Below, piece by piece: positions 26,079 through 30,348 of a stretch of DNA of 30,348 bases (within the stretch, counting starts at the first letter, position 1; each line of letters starts with the position of its first letter). The translations under genes were made by a program, and so were the position numbers. The DNA comes from JBEBVQ01 sp037190845 (GTDB taxonomy: Bacteria; Bacteroidota; Bacteroidia; Chitinophagales; Chitinophagaceae). The DNA lies in assembly GCA_037190845.1 (NCBI GenBank), contig JBBCJI010000045.1, positions 1-30,348 on the forward strand, given 5' to 3'. The notes under the pieces were generated by a model. It saw only the letters and a program-made list of their open reading frames with translations. It was not told the DNA's origin and did no database searches.

Positions 26079-28457
26079 ATGGATCATGTGCACAGGTATG
26101 CCATAACTTTCTTCTGGTTGTTGTTGAGTGGGGCAGGGCTTCGGCACGACGTACATGCGCAAAGCATAATACAGGGTATGGTCGGACACTGGACCTTTGA
26201 CAACGGGACACTGGCTGATTCCAGCGGCAATGGGTTTTCAGGTACTCTGGGCGGTACCGGTACACAATTGACCACCATCTGCGGCGTGAAAGGGGATGCC
26301 GTGCAATTTCCCGGGGACGGAACCCTGGTGGAATTTAACAATGGTATTAATACGTATTTCAGCACGGCAGACATTACCATTTCATTCTGGTTTCGTATTC
26401 CTGCAAATTCAGGTATCAGAAGTGTGGTTTCGAAAAGGCGTAATAATCATTCATCCTGCTGCTATGTAGGAGGATCGTTTGATACCAGGGCAAATAATAG
26501 CGGCATCAATACCGAAGTGGCAGGCTGGCCGGGGCCGGGGCAGACAAATCCTCCTGCCACCAATTACAATGCGTTTACCGGTACGCTTACGCATGGCTGC
26601 TGGCATCATTATACCTTTACCCGCAACGGGTGGGATATCAGCCTGTATATAGACGGGGTGCTCCGTACTACCGCCACATCAGCACACAGCATCCACGATT
26701 ATACCAATGCGAATTCCGTGCTGGGTATCGGTAACGGTGAATGCTATACGCGCAGCTGCAGCGACCAGAGCTTCAACGGGGCTATTGATGAGCTGCGCGT
26801 GTATAGCCGGGCGCTGAACGCACAGGAAGTACAAATGCTTTTCCTCGATCCGCTGCCTTATATTGCCGTACCTGCTACCGATACGTCCATGTGCGCCGAT
26901 TCCTTACAGCTCAGCGCCGTGAATTATTCCTGTGGTATGAGCGTGGCATGGGAACCGGCTGCCCTCATGAATGCACCCGCTTCTTTTTCTCCTGTGGCCG
27001 GATTTACTCCGCCTTCACAGACAGCCATCACGGCTGCCTTTTCAGACCAGTGGGGATGCTTGCTCATACGCGATACCGTAAACGTGGAAGCGCTCCCCGC
27101 ACCGGAAGCGCGTATCCTGGTGGATACGGTAAGCTGTGCCACCCTGGCGTTTAAAGCAGACTACCCTTCGGGTACTCCCGGTACACAGTATGACTGGTGG
27201 TTCGGAGACGGTAATACAGGAGCCGGTGATTCAGTAGTGCATGTATATGCGTCGGGAGGGCAGTACACAATAATCCTCCGGGTAACGAACCCGGGCGGTT
27301 GTGTGTCTTATGATACCGTACTGGCCGGCGTGGATGCCGAATTGCATGTGGATCTTGGCCCCGATACCGCCTTCTGTGATACTGAGCTACCATTCATACT
27401 CACATCACCGCAGCCACCCGGCACGCACTATCTGTGGAGTAACGGTCTGTCGGATACTGCAATGGAGGTAGTACGCAGCGGTATGTACTGGCTGGTTGTT
27501 GAAAGTGGCTTATGCACCGGGAGCGATACCATATATGTGCATATAGTGCCTACTCCTTCGCTCTATATAGGCAGGGATACGATCATATGCGAACAGTTTC
27601 CGTTGCGTACGGGCGGGGAGATAGCAGGGGCTTCCTATGCCTGGAGTACAGGTGAGCTTACTCCTTATATTCATGTATATCAGACCGGCGTTTACGTGCT
27701 TGAAGCCAACCTCGAAGGGTGCATTGTCCGGGATACCATTGAAGTTGTTGCCATGCCGGAGCCTGAAATTGATCTCGGCGGCGACCGTGATATCTGCCCT
27801 GAAGAAATGATCGTGCTTGATGCGACATATGGAACCGGCAGCCGTTATCTCTGGAGCACCGGAGAGACAACACCCGCTATATCCGTTACCGTAGCAGGGA
27901 GCTATGCCGTACAGGTTATCACAGAGCATCGTTGTACCGGATCGGATAGTATTATACTGACTTACTATCCCAAACCCATAGTCTCCCTGGGGGCAGATAC
28001 GACTGTTTGTGAAGAAACGCCATTACTATTAATACCCCGGGCAATAAATGCCGATTCGTTCCTGTGGTCTGACGGAAGTACAGGCCGGACCCTGGAAGTA
28101 CGTCATGGCGATACTTACGTGGTGACTGCAGCCAATAAGTGTGGTACAGGTGCTGATACTATCATGATCAGCCAGATATTCTGCAATATATGGGTGCCGA
28201 ATGCGTTTACCCCGGATGGCGACGGATTGAACGATATATTGCGCGCAGTGGGCAATCTTGGCCGGCTCGAACATTTTTCATTCAGTATTTTCAATCGCTG
28301 GGGAGAACGGATTTTTTATACCCAGGATAAGTATCAGGGCTGGAATGGGACGCATGACAAAGGAGACGCCCAGGTAGGGACCTATGTCTATATGCTGGAA
28401 TACAGCTTTGAGGGAAAGCCTTATCTGCAAAAAGGAAGTGTGCATCTCTTACGCTGA
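26079..28457 (+). CDS. Adhesin E: LamG head, PKD domain, Ig-like repeats, T9SS type B tail
   Basis: This 792-aa secreted protein starts 7 bp after gene D. Its signal peptide ends near VHAQ (residue ~28). Residues ~30-255 form a LamG/concanavalin A-like domain (MVGHWTFDNGTLADSSGNG, ITISFWFRI, WDISLYIDGVLRTT, AIDELRVYSRALNAQEV), with several cysteines (including a CC pair) that could make disulfides. An Ig-like stretch (~262-340) and a PKD domain with a DWWFGDGNTG motif follow. Four DLG/YIGxDxxxC units begin at ~425. The CHU_C/gliding-type type B sorting tail occupies ~702-792 (VPNAFTPDGDGLNDIL, FNRWGERIF, GTYVYMLEY). The last 369 codons match those of adhesin C. It is likely a surface adhesin binding sugar or matrix; the ligand is unknown. 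Confidence 0.85.
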   Translation: MDHVHRYAITFFWLLLSGAGLRHDVHAQSIIQGMVGHWTFDNGTLADSSGNGFSGTLGGTGTQLTTICGVKGDAVQFPGDGTLVEFNNGINTYFSTADITISFWFRIPANSGIRSVVSKRRNNHSSCCYVGGSFDTRANNSGINTEVAGWPGPGQTNPPATNYNAFTGTLTHGCWHHYTFTRNGWDISLYIDGVLRTTATSAHSIHDYTNANSVLGIGNGECYTRSCSDQSFNGAIDELRVYSRALNAQEVQMLFLDPLPYIAVPATDTSMCADSLQLSAVNYSCGMSVAWEPAALMNAPASFSPVAGFTPPSQTAITAAFSDQWGCLLIRDTVNVEALPAPEARILVDTVSCATLAFKADYPSGTPGTQYDWWFGDGNTGAGDSVVHVYASGGQYTIILRVTNPGGCVSYDTVLAGVDAELHVDLGPDTAFCDTELPFILTSPQPPGTHYLWSNGLSDTAMEVVRSGMYWLVVESGLCTGSDTIYVHIVPTPSLYIGRDTIICEQFPLRTGGEIAGASYAWSTGELTPYIHVYQTGVYVLEANLEGCIVRDTIEVVAMPEPEIDLGGDRDICPEEMIVLDATYGTGSRYLWSTGETTPAISVTVAGSYAVQVITEHRCTGSDSIILTYYPKPIVSLGADTTVCEETPLLLIPRAINADSFLWSDGSTGRTLEVRHGDTYVVTAANKCGTGADTIMISQIFCNIWVPNAFTPDGDGLNDILRAVGNLGRLEHFSFSIFNRWGERIFYTQDKYQGWNGTHDKGDAQVGTYVYMLEYSFEGKPYLQKGSVHLLR
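27351..28457 (+). repeat. C-terminal module shared with adhesin C (copy in E)
   Basis: This is the partner of 22873-23979 and has exactly the same length (1107 bp with stop). It shows that the two type B proteins share one modular C-terminus joined to unrelated N-terminal heads. Confidence 0.8.
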
Positions 28458-28754
28458 TCAATGCCGGCAAAAAACAATGCTGTCATTGCGGCCTCCGAGC
28501 CGCAATCGTATGAAGTGATATGATGCTTCATGAAGACCTTATCATTAATTCAATGCGATCCCGGATCAAGTCCGGGATTACATCTTCATCATTACAGCGC
28601 AACCCGGCATTGCGAGCGGAGCGAAGCAATGACGACGTTCATCTTTTTAGACATCCTCTGTCAGCTATGCTATCAGAAACCTGCCGTATCCCGGCGATTT
28701 CTAATGAAATCATATCGCTTTCTCTCAATCCCTGTGCATTTCTGATATAAAAGT
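28458..28754. repeat. Intergenic cluster of palindromic interspersed repeats
   Basis: No gene was seen in the ~300 bases between the adhesin genes and the regulator. Three hairpins stand out: ATTGCGGC/GCCGCAAT (28485-28492 with 28499-28506), ATCCCGGA/TCCGGGAT (28558-28565 with 28571-28578) and CATTGC/GCAATG (28608-28613 with 28626-28631). The words TGTCATTGCG, GATCCCGGATCAAGTCCGGGAT and GCGAGCGGAGCGAAGCAATGACG resemble interspersed palindromic repeats known from many unrelated bacterial genomes. The first hairpin may also end transcription of the D-E operon. Confidence 0.6.
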
Positions 28755-28762
28755 TAAATTTG
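28755..28762 (+). promoter_or_regulatory. Bacteroidota -7 box for the LytTR-sensor pair
   Basis: TAAATTTG exactly matches TAnnTTTG. It lies 19 bases before the ATG at 28782, implying a short leader. The -33 region is poor. Confidence 0.45.
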
Positions 28763-28781
28763 GGTAATCATATGCTTTATC

Positions 28782-29561
28782 ATGCTGACCGGGATCATTG
28801 TCGAAGATGAAATGCTGAGCAGGGATAACCTGGAGTTGCTGGTCAATCAATATTGCCCGGATATATCCATAGTGCAGAGCTTTGCTGACGCAGAAGAAGC
28901 CATCCGTTTCCTGGACCGGCAACATGTGGATATTGTATTTCTCGACATACACCTGGGCAACCGGAACGGGCTGGATGTAGCCAGGGAGATCGCACATCAT
29001 CAATGCTATATCGTATTCGTAACCGCTTATGATAAATATGCAGTACACGCGTTCAAGCTCAACTGTATTGATTATATCATGAAGCCTGTTGACATTGACG
29101 AGTTGATGCTCCTCAATAGTAAAATATCCAATATCTACTCGGAGCAAAACGCAAAAGATAACCAGCTCCGGGAAATGCAGAAAGGTATTGCCGAAGTACG
29201 CAACCTGATTGAGAAAACCCTTTCCAGGAATAAGATCCCCGTACAATTCACCTGGGGATTGAAAATGGTAAACCTGTCGGAAATCCGCTATTTACAGTCT
29301 GATAATAACTATACCTATTTTCATTTTACGAATGGAGATAAACATCTCGTGGCAAGGACCATAAAAAAATATGAAGAGCTGTTATCAGACATGAACTTCT
29401 TCCGGGTGCATGTCTCCTACCTGGTAAACCTGGATCATGTTGTTGAGTATCATCTGAAAGATGCATACATCGTCTTGTCTGACGGAAACAGCATTCCTGT
29501 TTCACAACGTAAGCTGGTAGACCTGAAAAAACTGACAAGCAGGTTAAATAATGAGTGTTGA
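28782..29561 (+). CDS. LytTR-family response regulator
   Basis: This 259-aa two-component response regulator belongs to the LytR/AlgR (LytTR) class. The N-terminal receiver domain has the acidic pocket E8-D9, the phospho-acceptor D55 in FLDIH, T81 in VTAYD and K101 in KPVD, so all the usual active-site residues are present. Residues ~111-150 form a charged, probably coiled-coil linker. The LytTR DNA-binding domain is at ~152-257 (VNLSEIRYLQSDNNYTYFHF, LLSDMNFFRVHVSYLVNLDHV, IPVSQRKLVDL). Its stop codon overlaps the start of the next gene by one base (TGATG), which implies translational coupling to a sensor kinase. The target genes are unknown; the adjacent surface-protein array is a plausible but unproven target. 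Confidence 0.92.
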   Translation: MLTGIIVEDEMLSRDNLELLVNQYCPDISIVQSFADAEEAIRFLDRQHVDIVFLDIHLGNRNGLDVAREIAHHQCYIVFVTAYDKYAVHAFKLNCIDYIMKPVDIDELMLLNSKISNIYSEQNAKDNQLREMQKGIAEVRNLIEKTLSRNKIPVQFTWGLKMVNLSEIRYLQSDNNYTYFHFTNGDKHLVARTIKKYEELLSDMNFFRVHVSYLVNLDHVVEYHLKDAYIVLSDGNSIPVSQRKLVDLKKLTSRLNNEC

Positions 29562-30348
29562 TGCTGTGCTGCTATTACATCCGGCCCGGGCGGGTATTGC
29601 TACCTGTCTTGCTTTTACTGCCACTGTATCTTTTTTCCCAGAGCTTTCCCTATAAGGAATTTACTGTTGCCGACGGACTGGCACATCCCATTGTTTTTGA
29701 CATTACACAAGACAAAAACGGCTTTATCTGGATTGCTACGGATAACGGGCTGAGCCGGATCAACGGGAAAAACGTTACCACTATACCGATACCCGGTCAA
29801 AAGGGGGCTATGAGTTTCCTGTATTTCAGCCGCACGGACAGCATGTCTGTACTGGCCTCCTGCTCCGATAATCAAACGCTGTTCGAAATAGACAAAAACA
29901 GCAACATCCACGCACGTTCCATACCGCAGGACATCCTGTCGCCGGAAATACTGATCACCCGTTTTTCTCCGGTCGGCGACCGGCGGTATCTCATATGGGA
30001 CAACAGGTACAGGAGTGTATATCTCGTCCATAATGACGAGATCACAAAGATCAATACACAGCAGGACCCCCGGCATTTTATCGTATACAGGATCCTGGAG
30101 CAAAACAATAAGATTTACCTGGCTACTTCAGCAGGGTTGTTTGAATATAAAGATGACAATCTGAAAAACATCCTGTTGCCCGATGCCGATATTTTCTGGA
30201 TCAGCTTCGATAATGCCGGAAACCTCTGGGCCATCAGCAAAGACCATTTGTTTGTCCTCAACAAAAAAACAGGAACATTCCGGTCGCAGGAACACTATAT
30301 CAACAAGAAGATTACTTACTTTGCCATCTCTTCCCGGAATGAGATCGT
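29561..30348 (+). CDS. Sensor with Reg_prop repeats, probable LytS-type histidine kinase (truncated by window end)
   Basis: This is the 5' part (about 262 codons) of a gene running off the window. The ATG at 29561 shares its A with the TGA of the preceding regulator and gives a good signal peptide (RVLLPVLLLLPLYLFSQ, cleavage near FSQ). A two-component regulator propeller motif follows at about residues 46-70 (FDITQDKNGFIWIATDNGL). Further blade-like segments read IYLATSAGLFEYKDD and FDNAGNLWAIS. The family usually continues into a second propeller half, a Y_Y_Y domain, a transmembrane helix and a kinase domain. Because the partner is a LytTR regulator, a His_kinase (LytS-like) module is predicted, but it is not visible here. 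Confidence 0.8.
   Translation, partial: MLCCYYIRPGRVLLPVLLLLPLYLFSQSFPYKEFTVADGLAHPIVFDITQDKNGFIWIATDNGLSRINGKNVTTIPIPGQKGAMSFLYFSRTDSMSVLASCSDNQTLFEIDKNSNIHARSIPQDILSPEILITRFSPVGDRRYLIWDNRYRSVYLVHNDEITKINTQQDPRHFIVYRILEQNNKIYLATSAGLFEYKDDNLKNILLPDADIFWISFDNAGNLWAISKDHLFVLNKKTGTFRSQEHYINKKITYFAISSRNEI

Overview
The window looks like chromosome from a Bacteroidota bacterium, probably a Chitinophaga-like member of the Chitinophagaceae. The evidence is five large secreted proteins with type IX secretion (T9SS) C-terminal signals of both the type A and the gliding-associated (type B) kind, a TamL lipoprotein next to TamB, DUF3127 and DUF4836 genes, a LytTR regulator paired with a propeller-type sensor, promoters with a TAnnTTTG -7 box, and almost no Shine-Dalgarno sequences. 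No rRNA, tRNA, CRISPR array or intact transposase was seen.

Layout. Positions 58-7441 (minus) hold a tamB-tamL operon for outer-membrane protein assembly. Positions 7442-7922 are non-coding and hold a ~130-bp inverted-repeat element. Positions 7923-8900 (plus) carry a small YtxH-type stress/envelope protein and an Hsp15-like S4 RNA-binding protein. Positions 8897-12063 (minus) carry, in transcription order, a DUF3127 protein whose tail copies the SSB C-terminal tip, a DUF4836 lipoprotein and an Asp-box (BNR) lipoprotein. Positions 12064-12920 have no gene but contain a MITE-like element of 406 bp and a promoter candidate.

Positions 12921-28457 (plus) are the main accessory region: five consecutive secreted or surface proteins. 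Protein A (1532 aa) has two parallel beta-helix units, PKD/Ig-like repeats and a type A tail. Protein B (1072 aa) is its one-helix paralogue. Protein C (981 aa) has an IgGFc-binding-like head, Ig-like repeats and a type B tail. Protein D (650 aa) is a seven-motif FG-GAP propeller with an ASPIC/UnbV domain and a type A tail. Protein E (792 aa) has a LamG head, a PKD domain and the same repeat/type B tail as C. Internal duplications tie these genes together: A copy 1 to A copy 2, A to B, and C to E.

Positions 28458-28781 contain a cluster of palindromic interspersed repeats. From 28782 to the window end, a LytTR response regulator is translationally coupled (TGATG) to a truncated two-component sensor with Reg_prop repeats. 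Inferred theme: a surface-adhesin or matrix-binding locus, with the Tam genes supplying outer-membrane assembly and the LytTR pair sensing the environment. A direct regulatory link between the LytTR pair and the adhesins is not shown by the sequence.
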